A stretch of DNA of 6,687 bases from Candidatus Hydrogenedentota bacterium (GTDB taxonomy: Bacteria > Hydrogenedentota > Hydrogenedentia > Hydrogenedentales > GCA-2746185), in contig JASJYE010000136.1 of the NCBI GenBank assembly GCA_030123645.1, positions 1-6,687 on the forward strand, read 5' to 3'. The notes below the pieces were generated by a model that saw only the letters and a program-made list of their open reading frames with translations, did no database searches and had not been told where the DNA came from. Positions 1 through 4,982 of the stretch are shown one piece after another. The first letter of the stretch is position 1. The number at the start of each line of letters is the position of its first letter. Both the position numbers and the translations under genes were made by a program.

Positions 1-2
1 AA

Positions 3-77
3 AACGAAAGCTGGTGGCGCAAGATCAAGAGCGGTGAGTTTCTCGAATACTACAAGAAGCAGTACGAAACACGCTGA
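3..77 (+). CDS. C-terminal tail of an unidentified protein (partial)
   Basis: One frame is open from the window edge to a TGA at 75-77. It encodes 24 residues that begin NESWWRKIKSG and end KKQYETR. Third codon positions are mostly G or C, as in the other genes here. The other two frames give less gene-like peptides, and one stops early. The tail is rich in aromatic and basic residues and reads like the end of a soluble protein, but it is too short to assign to a family. No hairpin followed by a T-run lies directly after the stop, so no terminator can be proposed. Confidence 0.5.
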   Translation, partial: NESWWRKIKSGEFLEYYKKQYETR

Positions 78-221
78 GCCCTTCTTAGGCGGATCTCCTT
101 GCGAACTCGGCTCAGGCTCTCCAGTTTGACTAATCTAGCAGCAAGAGTCGATTAAGTGCGCAAGATAATTATTCTGCTAATATCTCGACAATTTCGGGGC
201 TTATTTGCTGTGGTTTTCGTC

Positions 222-270
222 CACATCATGATATTTCTCTGCATTTCAGCAAATATGCTATCATGAAGTG
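222..270. promoter_or_regulatory. Repeated ATCATGA motif / imperfect inverted repeat upstream of the CBS gene
   Basis: ATCATGAT at 225-232 is itself a perfect 8-bp palindrome, and ATCATGAA recurs at 260-267. The wider arms 222-232 and 260-270 are inverted complements with one mismatch in 11. ATATTT (231-236) and AAATAT (251-256) add a second inner complementarity. The downstream copy overlaps the proposed -10 element at 259-264. Two similar sites, one on the promoter and one 35 bp upstream, resemble a repressor operator pair. A 5' hairpin or chance in a locally AT-rich stretch remains possible. Confidence 0.3.
256..264 (+). promoter_or_regulatory. Extended -10 promoter of the CBS-domain gene
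   Basis: TGCTATCAT matches the extended -10 form TGnTATAAT with one mismatch in the hexamer. No good -35 hexamer lies at the normal distance, which an extended -10 can tolerate. Transcription would begin near 271, leaving a leader of about 30 nt that contains the ribosome-binding site at 286-292. This would place an alternative GTG codon at 268 upstream of the transcript start. Confidence 0.4.
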
Positions 271-285
271 CCTTTGGGAATTGCA

Positions 286-292
286 GGGGAGG
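286..292 (+). promoter_or_regulatory. Ribosome-binding site that fixes the CBS gene start
   Basis: GGGGAGG ends 8 nt before the ATG at 301. The frame is also open from a GTG at 268, but nothing resembling a ribosome-binding site precedes that codon, so the ATG is preferred. Confidence 0.7.
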
Positions 293-300
293 CAAGTTCT

Positions 301-735
301 ATGAAGACGGTCAGGGAAATTCTTGGGGGGCGAAGGCCCTATTGGGTGGCTGCGAGCTGGCCGGTCCGGCGGGTCGTGGAATACCTGTGCGAGAAGCATG
401 TGGGCGCGGTGCCGGTCGTTGAGGCGGACGTGGTGGTCGGGGTGTTTTCGGAGCGTGACCTGATGCGGCGGGTGGTGCTGCCGGGGCTGGATCTCGATGT
501 GGCGGGCATCGCGGAGGTAATGACGCCGGAAGTGATCTATGTGGAGCCGGACGAATCGTATCTCGCGGCGAAAGAGCTGATGCTGAAGCAGAACATTCGG
601 CACTTGGTGGTGAAAGACGCGCAGGGAGAGCTGAGCGGTTTTGTTTCCTTGCGGGAGTTGTCAGAGACGGCCCTTGAGGAGGCGACCTCGCTCATCACGA
701 AGCTCAACGATCAGTACTACCGCACGCCGGGTTAG
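301..735 (+). CDS. Stand-alone tandem CBS-domain protein
   Basis: This 144-residue soluble protein consists almost entirely of two CBS domains, at about residues 8-62 and 72-126. The first contains the typical GVFSERDLMRR stretch after the VGAVPVVE strand. The second opens with the VMTPEVIYVEPDES linker, followed by NIRHLVV and a GFVSLREL strand. CBS pairs (Bateman modules) bind adenine nucleotides such as AMP, ATP or S-adenosylmethionine and usually regulate a partner domain. Here no catalytic domain is fused, so it may act on another protein or as a small ligand sensor. There is no signal peptide or membrane segment. The ATG at 301 is chosen because GGGGAGG sits 8 nt upstream. The gene is probably monocistronic: a long gap precedes it and the next gene is convergent. 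The family is clear; the ligand and target are unknown. Confidence 0.9.
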   Translation: MKTVREILGGRRPYWVAASWPVRRVVEYLCEKHVGAVPVVEADVVVGVFSERDLMRRVVLPGLDLDVAGIAEVMTPEVIYVEPDESYLAAKELMLKQNIRHLVVKDAQGELSGFVSLRELSETALEEATSLITKLNDQYYRTPG

Positions 736-770
736 AGCACCTTAAGCGGTCGCCGTATGAAGTGGGGGTT

Positions 771-792
771 GTTTTGCCCCTTCAGGGCTCGG
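771..792 (+). repeat. 22-bp dispersed intergenic repeat, copy 1
   Basis: The core GCCCCTTCAGGGCT at 776-789 recurs in the same orientation at 4884-4897. Counting flanks, the two 22-bp copies differ at only two positions. The core can fold as a short GCCC/GGGC hairpin. Both copies are intergenic and close to longer hairpins, which suggests a repeat family rather than coincidence. Confidence 0.6.
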
Positions 793-799
793 AGCAACT

Positions 800-820
800 G
801 TAGGATGGGCTTCAGCCCAT
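800..820 (+). repeat. REP-like hairpin with a GTAG head
   Basis: GTAG (800-803) and one G are followed by a perfect 6-bp stem, ATGGGC (805-810) and GCCCAT (815-820), around a TTCA loop. A GTAG or GGAG tetranucleotide just before a short GC-rich hairpin is the known layout of REP sequences mobilised by REP-associated tyrosine transposases (RAYTs). No such transposase lies in this window, so it would be a non-autonomous copy. The assignment rests on architecture alone. Confidence 0.45.
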
Positions 821-862
821 GCTGATTCCGGAGCTGCCGCCAAACCTATCCGAGAGGCCAAC

Positions 863-942
863 GGGTGCCACCGCCAAACTTGCTTGGGGGTGTACCGTGT
901 TGGCGTCGAACGCATCCCCAAACAAGTTTGGCGGTGGCACCC
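863..942. repeat. 80-nt near-perfect inverted repeat between convergent genes
   Basis: The outer 20 nt of each arm (863-882 and 923-942, starting GGGTGCCACCGCC) are perfect reverse complements. After a single C/A mismatch, pairing continues to about 893/912, including two G-T pairs, giving a stem of roughly 31 bp around an 18-nt loop. It lies between the 3' ends of the CBS gene (+) and the methyltransferase gene (-). On the + strand it is followed by ATTTTAT, so it may stop transcripts. The length and near-perfection also fit a miniature inverted-repeat element or large REP/BIME unit. No clear target-site duplication flanks it and no protein is encoded. Confidence 0.75.
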
Positions 943-988
943 ATTTTATCCATACCAATCGGAAGGTGCGACCTCTCCGAGTGGAAGT

Positions 989-1471
989 CTAGCCCGACTT
1001 CAATCGGGGTATCCAGCGTGGGGTGGATTCGCAGTAGCGGACGTATTCGTCGCCGTATGTTCGGCGGAGGGCGGGTTCTTCGTAAAGCAGAACGAAGGTG
1101 TTGAAGACGGCGAAGAAGAAGGCCGTGTAGATGAGGATGAGGCCGCTGCGGAACCAGAGTGCGTCGCCGAGGAGCATGTTGAGCACGCCGAGGTACATGG
1201 GGTTGCGGACGTAACGGTGCAGACCTTCGATGACGAGTTTCTCGGTGGGATGGGTGGGCGCAGGTGTGCCGCGGCCGATCAGCGCGAAGGCGCCGGCGGC
1301 GGCGAGGTAGACGATGATGCCGAGGATGATGGCTAAGATGCCTAGGTATCGCCCCAGATCAAGGTTAAGGCTGAGGGCGTCGTAGTTGCGTTGAATGAGA
1401 TAGGGAATGAGCCCGGCAACGGTGCCTGGAACGATGATCGTGAACAGAAGGGTTTGAAGTAGCGGCTTCAC
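989..1471 (-). CDS. Integral-membrane methyltransferase, PEMT/isoprenylcysteine methyltransferase-like
   Basis: The 160-residue product has hydrophobic segments at about 5-26, 41-65 and 105-130, with a shorter one near 93-103. Between them lies GLHRYVRNPMYLG (83-95). Near the C-terminus are EEP (131-133), YGDEYVRY (139-146) and PRWIPR (151-156). This is the signature of the phospholipid and isoprenylcysteine methyltransferase-related family, whose members use S-adenosylmethionine in the membrane. The arrangement fits a typical short bacterial member; the substrate cannot be read from the sequence. The frame stays open upstream to an ATG at 1597, but the added 42 residues are basic and unlike the family. 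The GTG at 1471 is preceded 8 nt away by GGGGAG and begins the first membrane segment directly, so it is chosen. The gene is divergent from the VOC gene and convergent with the CBS gene. Confidence 0.88.
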   Translation of the reverse strand: MKPLLQTLLFTIIVPGTVAGLIPYLIQRNYDALSLNLDLGRYLGILAIILGIIVYLAAAGAFALIGRGTPAPTHPTEKLVIEGLHRYVRNPMYLGVLNMLLGDALWFRSGLILIYTAFFFAVFNTFVLLYEEPALRRTYGDEYVRYCESTPRWIPRLKSG

Positions 1472-1479
1472 AATCCGTT

Positions 1480-1485
1480 CTCCCC
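1480..1485 (-). promoter_or_regulatory. Ribosome-binding site that fixes the methyltransferase GTG start
   Basis: Read on the minus strand, GGGGAG is separated by 8 nt from GTG (1471-1469). This supports a non-ATG start rather than the far-upstream ATG at 1597. Confidence 0.65.
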
Positions 1486-1558
1486 GTCGAAACTTAGCGT
1501 CCTTGCGCCGCAAAAAGCAAGCGGGCTTCGTAGGAGAAGGGCTGTCCATCGCCTTCCA

Positions 1559-1581
1559 GATGCCATGGCTGCCGTGGCATC
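1559..1581. repeat. 10-bp inverted repeat in the divergent intergenic region
   Basis: GATGCCATGG (1559-1568) and CCGTGGCATC (1572-1581) pair through all ten positions with one G-T pair around a 3-nt CTG centre. It lies between the start of the methyltransferase gene and the proposed promoter of the VOC gene, with no T-run on either side. An operator or cruciform-like site fits the position better than a terminator. A degenerate repeat is the alternative. Confidence 0.35.
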
Positions 1582-1590
1582 GAAAAAGGT

Positions 1591-1619
1591 GGGACATCGA
1601 CGGGCATTTGATGTAGAAT
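1591..1619 (+). promoter_or_regulatory. Probable promoter of the double-VOC gene
   Basis: GGGACA (1591-1596, 4 of 6 matching TTGACA) is separated by exactly 17 nt from TAGAAT (1614-1619, 5 of 6 matching TATAAT). Transcription would begin near 1626. This rules out initiation at the in-frame ATG at 1618 and leaves a leader of about 70 nt before the ATG at 1699. Confidence 0.4.
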
Positions 1620-1684
1620 GTTTGGGTTCGGCTGTACTCGAAGGAGAAATGTGCTGGAAAGATGGAGCGCCATGGCGCGTAGAG

Positions 1685-1691
1685 AGAGGAG
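1685..1691 (+). promoter_or_regulatory. Ribosome-binding site that fixes the VOC gene start
   Basis: AGAGGAG ends 7 nt before the ATG at 1699. In-frame ATGs at 1618 and 1672 lack an equally good site, and starting at 1699 puts a clean signal peptide at the N-terminus. Confidence 0.6.
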
Positions 1692-1698
1692 CATCGGT

Positions 1699-2472
1699 AT
1701 GTTGACTCGAATGAGTGTGCTGTTAGGGCTTGTGGTATGCGTGTGTGCGTGGACGGGTCCCGTGGCGGGGCAGACCTGGGACCATGTGCATTTGACGGTA
1801 TCGGACACGGAGGCGGCGGCGGAGTGGTATGGCGAGCACTTCGGGGGGAAGGTCGCCAAGAGTGGCGAATTCGATGCGGTATGGTTTGGGACCAATCTGG
1901 TGAAGTTTAGGGGCGGCAGTGCCGAGGTATTGGGAAGTGACGGCTCGACGGTGGAGCACATCGCTTTTTCGGTGGAAGATGTGAAGGCTAAGGCTGATGC
2001 GCTCGAGGAGGCCGGTGTCGAGGTGAGCGGAGTGAACCGCCGGAAGCCGGACACCAGGTACGCCACGGACCCCTGGGGTACGAAGATTGAACTTCTGAAG
2101 GACGAGGACCTCATGGGTTTCCATCATGTGCTCTTGAAGTCTACGCTAGCGAGCGATACAGTGGACTGGTACGTGACGATCTTCGGCGGTGAGCCGGAGA
2201 ACTTCAAGGAGGCCGTGAATTTAAAGGCGATCCGCTACGGGGACATGTACCTGTTCGTTAAGCGGGCGGTGCGTCCTGCCGCATCGACGGAGGGCCGGTC
2301 GGTGGACCATTTGGGCTGGCGTGTTAAGGATTTCGACGCGACCATCAAGAAATTGAAAGGCTTGGATGTCAAGTTTCTGATGGAACCGATGGAGCACGGC
2401 GATCGTATGATCGCCTTTATCGAGGGTCCGGACGGGGTGAAGATCGAAATCGTCGAGGGCGTAGGCGAGTAG
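1699..2472 (+). CDS. Exported protein with two VOC (glyoxalase/dioxygenase) domains
   Basis: The 257-residue product begins with a signal peptide: a basic start, a hydrophobic core at about 6-18 and likely cleavage near VAG-QT (24-25). Two vicinal-oxygen-chelate modules follow, at about 27-134 and 140-254. Each VOC half normally supplies a metal ligand from its first strand, a His at the start of its second repeat and a Glu in its last strand. Candidates are His29, His87 and Glu131 in the first module (HIAFSV, WGTKIELL). In the second they are His143, His204 and Glu250 (HLGWRV, DGVKIEIV). All are present, so a metal site in either module is possible. VOC enzymes include glyoxalases, extradiol dioxygenases and fosfomycin-type resistance proteins; the reaction cannot be inferred. 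Most VOC proteins are cytoplasmic, so the export signal is notable. Its stop lies 6 nt from the end of the opposing acyltransferase gene. Confidence 0.87.
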   Translation: MLTRMSVLLGLVVCVCAWTGPVAGQTWDHVHLTVSDTEAAAEWYGEHFGGKVAKSGEFDAVWFGTNLVKFRGGSAEVLGSDGSTVEHIAFSVEDVKAKADALEEAGVEVSGVNRRKPDTRYATDPWGTKIELLKDEDLMGFHHVLLKSTLASDTVDWYVTIFGGEPENFKEAVNLKAIRYGDMYLFVKRAVRPAASTEGRSVDHLGWRVKDFDATIKKLKGLDVKFLMEPMEHGDRMIAFIEGPDGVKIEIVEGVGE

Positions 2473-2478
2473 GCGTTC

Positions 2479-3084
2479 TCAGAAGTCGTCGTCGCAGACG
2501 ACGTCGCCCGCGAGTTCGGGGTGTTTCGGTGTGACCGTCTTGTAGAACTCGGCGATTGTTTTCATGTCCGTTTTGATGTCGCCTGTGGGCATGATCGTCG
2601 GGCCGGCACCCGCCGTTTTGTGCTTGTAGTCGATAAACGTGAGTAAGATGCACACGCTGGCTTCCTGCGCGACCCGCTAAAAGCCGCTTTTCCAGCGCGT
2701 GGCCTTGCTGTGCGTACCTTCGGGCGCCAGGCCGAGCACGGCGATGTCGCGGTTCATAAGGGCTTCGGTAATTTGCTTGACGAGGCCCTCGGGCGCTTCG
2801 CGGTCGATGGGGATGCAGCCGAGCCACTTCAAGATTCCGCGAAAGGGCCAGCGGTAGATGGCCTCTTTGGCGACCCACGCGACGCGGCGGCGCTCGAGTG
2901 CGTAGCGCATCACGAGTGCGATGAAGCCGTCCCAGTTGGACGTGTGGTGCGCGAACACGGCGACGGACTTGGGCACGTCCGGCGGCCCGCCCACGAATTG
3001 CCAGCCTATGGCGCGCAGGACTAGACGCGCGATGGGGCGCAAGAAGGGGTTGACGCGTTTCGCTCTGTCGCCTCTCCGGCTCAT
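2479..3084 (-). pseudogene. PlsC-like lysophospholipid acyltransferase interrupted by an in-frame TAG
   Basis: Read through, the frame gives a 201-codon protein, a normal length for short PlsC-like acyltransferases, which transfer acyl chains to lysophospholipids or related acceptors at the membrane. The first 135 residues carry the catalytic HX4D motif (HTSNWD, His47-Asp52), the GCIPIDR block (89-95) and the acceptor-binding PEGTHS block (121-126). Codon 136 is TAG (2679-2677), directly after RWKSGF, where relatives usually have an aromatic residue. The same frame then continues for 65 convincing codons (RVAQEASVC, TFIDYKHKTAG, PTGDIKTDM, KHPEL) to a TGA at 2481-2479, with no frameshift. The premature end removes the last conserved strand and C-terminal third, so a truncated product is probably inactive. 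This may be a recent nonsense mutation, a sequencing or assembly error, or readthrough. The gene lies about 106 bp downstream of oppA in the same direction. Confidence 0.85.
2677..2679 (-). other. Internal amber codon in the acyltransferase frame
   Basis: On the minus strand the frame reads GGC TTT TAG CGG GTC GCG. One base change from TAC or TAT (Tyr) would restore the frame, and Tyr fits the family pattern after KSGF. TAG also ends the CBS, methyltransferase and VOC genes here, so it is a normal stop codon in this genome and general recoding is unlikely. Confidence 0.85.
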
Positions 3085-3138
3085 GAGGCAGGCCCCCGTG
3101 TTTAGACGTGCGGGAATTGGCGCGCGCCCGTCACCACC

Positions 3139-3144
3139 ACTATA
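3139..3144 (-). promoter_or_regulatory. Possible -10 element for the acyltransferase gene
   Basis: In the gap between oppA and the acyltransferase frame, the minus strand carries TATAGT (5 of 6 matching TATAAT) with GTGTGA just upstream. No recognisable -35 sits 16-18 nt away. If active, it would give the acyltransferase its own transcript with a leader of about 50 nt. Confidence 0.2.
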
Positions 3145-3190
3145 TCACACAGAACCCGTCCCCGCCGCCGGGTCCCTCACTTGTGTAGCG

Positions 3191-4837
3191 TTAGGGTGTG
3201 AGGGACAGGTCTTTGTAGCTGATGCGGCCGAGGTTGTTGGATTTCAGGCCTTGAAGATTGGGGGACACCAGGTAGGCGCGGGTCTGGTGGTAGACGGGGG
3301 TGATGGGGGCGTCGCTGAGGAGGATGCTCTCGGCGGAATTGTAGAAGTAGTTGCGCTCATCGATTTTCCGTTCCGCCGCGCCGCGCCGCAGGAGGTCTTC
3401 GTAGGCGGGGTTGTTGAACCCGGTGCGGTTGTTCCCCGTGTTCGAGAAGAAGATTTCAAGAAAGTTCGAGGGGTCGGGGTAATCGGCGGCCCAGAACGAT
3501 CGGGCGAGGTCGTAATTGAGGGCGATCATGTTCGAGAGCCAGGTTTTGCCGTCTTGTGTCTGGAGCTGCACGGCGATGTTCAATTCTTTCTTCCACATGT
3601 TTTGCACGGCTTCGCAGTAGATGCGGACGTTGTCGTTCGTGTCGTGCAAGAGCGTAACTTCCGGAAAGCCGCGGCCGTCGGGATAGCCCGCTTCGGCGAG
3701 CAAGCGGCGGGCTTCGCCGGGCGCATACCGGGGTCCGGATGCAGCCGTATCCGCGTGATAGGTGTAGCCGCCCGTATTGGGGGGCGTGAAGGAGGTGGCG
3801 GGTTCCTGTCCACCCTTGAGGACCCGGCTGACGATCGTATCGCGGTCTATGGCGAGGGCGAGCGCGTTGCGCACGCGGGGGTCGTCGAAGGGTTTGCGGG
3901 TCGTGTTGAATCGGATGAATTCCGTTGCGATGTAGGGATCGATGCGGATGAGTTCGGGGTGATCGCGCAGGTAAGTGGGGATTTTAGTCAGCGGGACGCC
4001 GTAGGTGAGGTCGATCTCGCCGGCGCGGAAAATGCGCTCCTCAACGGTGGGGTTCTGGATAGGCCTGAAGACGATCGTTTCGAGTTGCACGGCGTCGCGG
4101 TCCCAGTAGTGGGGGTTTTTGCTGACGACGATTTCCTTGTTGGGCGACCATGCGGTCAGCGTGAAGGGGCCGTTCGAGACGAGGTTGCCGGGGCGTGTCC
4201 AGTGCGTGTCGCGCTCGAGCATGCCGCCGTGGGCCTCGATCGTGGCCTGGTGTACGGGATAGAAGGTGAAGTGGATCTGTAGCGCAAAGAAATAGGGCGT
4301 CGGCGCGCGAAGCGTGACCTCGAGCGTGCGATCGCCGAGGGCGCGGACGCCGACTTCGGAAAAATCGGTGAGGTCGCCGCGGTTAAAGGCCTCGGCGTTT
4401 TCGATCGGGTAGAGCATGTAAGCGTATTCGGCGGCGAGGCCGGGCGAGAGGATCCGCCGCCAGGAATAGACGAAGTCGTGGGCCGTGACGGGGTCGCCGT
4501 TGGACCATCGGGCGTCCTTGCGTAATTCGAACACGTAGACCGTTTCGTCGAGCGAAACATACCACTCCTCTGCGACGCCGGGAACGGGTTGCATGGTTTC
4601 GAAGTCGATATTGACGAGGCCCTCGAACATGGAGGACAAGAGACGCTCTTCGATGAGGCCTGTCACAATTTGCGGATCCAGGGACTTCGGCTCGCCGCCG
4701 CTGCCCATGCGCAGCGTGGTCGCCTCGTCGCGCGCCGGCGCGGATGAATCGGAGGAACATGCGGCGAGAACCAATACCCCCAGACCCATCCAGCACAGGG
4801 CGCGAAGGCCGTGGGCCGTGTAGATCGCTCTTGGCAT
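3191..4837 (-). CDS. oppA: Oligopeptide ABC transporter substrate-binding lipoprotein (OppA family)
   Basis: The 548-residue product has a lipoprotein signal peptide: Arg residues near the start, a hydrophobic stretch at about 15-26 and the lipobox LAAC with Cys27. Ser follows at position +2. The mature part is a family 5 extracellular solute-binding protein. It shows GEPKSLDPQ near the mature N-terminus, VYVFELRKDARWSNGDPVTAHDFVYSW, SNGPFTL, FRAGEIDLTYG, DPRVRNALALAIDR and the OppA-like DYPDPSNFLEIFFS near residue 460. Length and motifs are complete. Such proteins capture peptides in the periplasm and deliver them to OppBCDF. No permease or ATPase gene is present here, so this is an orphan that may share a transporter encoded elsewhere. 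The ATG at 4837 lacks a Shine-Dalgarno site, and a perfect TATAAT lies 6 nt upstream, pointing to a leaderless mRNA. The family is secure; the ligand is inferred. Confidence 0.93.
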   Translation of the reverse strand: MPRAIYTAHGLRALCWMGLGVLVLAACSSDSSAPARDEATTLRMGSGGEPKSLDPQIVTGLIEERLLSSMFEGLVNIDFETMQPVPGVAEEWYVSLDETVYVFELRKDARWSNGDPVTAHDFVYSWRRILSPGLAAEYAYMLYPIENAEAFNRGDLTDFSEVGVRALGDRTLEVTLRAPTPYFFALQIHFTFYPVHQATIEAHGGMLERDTHWTRPGNLVSNGPFTLTAWSPNKEIVVSKNPHYWDRDAVQLETIVFRPIQNPTVEERIFRAGEIDLTYGVPLTKIPTYLRDHPELIRIDPYIATEFIRFNTTRKPFDDPRVRNALALAIDRDTIVSRVLKGGQEPATSFTPPNTGGYTYHADTAASGPRYAPGEARRLLAEAGYPDGRGFPEVTLLHDTNDNVRIYCEAVQNMWKKELNIAVQLQTQDGKTWLSNMIALNYDLARSFWAADYPDPSNFLEIFFSNTGNNRTGFNNPAYEDLLRRGAAERKIDERNYFYNSAESILLSDAPITPVYHQTRAYLVSPNLQGLKSNNLGRISYKDLSLTP

Positions 4838-4843
4838 GCGTGT

Positions 4844-4849
4844 ATTATA
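4844..4849 (-). promoter_or_regulatory. Perfect -10 hexamer immediately upstream of the oppA ATG
   Basis: On the minus strand TATAAT (4849-4844) is followed by six bases, ACACGC, and then the ATG. With standard spacing, +1 falls on the A of the start codon, so the transcript would be leaderless. No convincing -35 hexamer is visible at 15-19 nt. Confidence 0.5.
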
Positions 4850-4878
4850 GCCGCTTGTGCTCTTGAAAGCCCCGGCCG

Positions 4879-4900
4879 GTTTCGCCCCTTCAGGGCTTGG
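4879..4900 (+). repeat. 22-bp dispersed intergenic repeat, copy 2
   Basis: This is the second copy of the GCCCCTTCAGGGCT repeat (core 4884-4897), matching the 771-792 copy at 20 of 22 positions in the same orientation. Its GGGCTT end (4893-4898) can also pair with AAGCCC at 4867-4872, forming an alternative hairpin. It lies upstream of oppA and downstream of the YceI gene. Confidence 0.6.
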
Positions 4901-4920
4901 TCGATACGAGGTCTGTGTTA

Positions 4921-4982
4921 CGCGGAGCCTTGTCCGGGCTAAGTATCCGCCGGTTATGCCGGCGGATACTTACTGCTCCGTG
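4921..4982. repeat. Nested hairpin overlapping the YceI-gene stop codon
   Basis: A perfect 14-bp stem joins 4940-4953 to 4959-4972 around the 5-nt loop TTATG. Outer arms CGGAGC (4923-4928) and GCTCCG (4975-4980) are also exact complements. The inner right arm contains the TAA stop (4972-4970) of the YceI gene, so the last codons and the stop lie inside the structure. On the minus strand it would form at the end of that transcript, but no T-run follows. A Rho-independent terminator is therefore not well supported. An mRNA-stabilising 3' hairpin or a repeat element is more likely. Confidence 0.65.

Noticed and set aside
268..300. GTG at 268 as an earlier start for the CBS protein
   Set aside because: It has no ribosome-binding site, lies at or upstream of the proposed transcript start, and adds residues outside the CBS fold. 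The ATG at 301 has GGGGAGG 8 nt upstream.
1472..1597. N-terminal extension of the methyltransferase to the ATG at 1597
   Set aside because: The added 42 residues are basic and unlike the family, and a GTG with a good ribosome-binding site directly precedes the first membrane segment.
1618..1698. N-terminal extension of the VOC protein to the ATG at 1618
   Set aside because: This ATG overlaps the proposed -10 element, and the extension would bury the signal peptide 27 residues inside the protein.
2677..2679. Genome-wide reassignment of TAG to an amino acid
   Set aside because: TAG also terminates the CBS, methyltransferase and VOC genes at the expected protein ends, so it functions as a stop here. 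Local readthrough is not excluded.
2417..2878. Minus-strand open frame overlapping the acyltransferase stop
   Set aside because: It is in a different frame and is Arg/His-rich low-complexity translation. The recognisable acyltransferase C-terminus is in the frame of the TAG, so no frameshift is needed.
2921..4282. Long + strand open frame (453 codons) antisense to oppA
   Set aside because: It is a shadow of the GC-rich oppA coding strand. Its translation has no recognisable domain and is repetitive in Gly, Val and Ala, while the opposite strand encodes a complete family 5 binding protein.
4940..4972. Classical Rho-independent terminator for the YceI gene
   Set aside because: The stem is strong, but the bases after it on the minus strand (GCCCGGAC) contain no T-run, so it is listed as a structural repeat instead.
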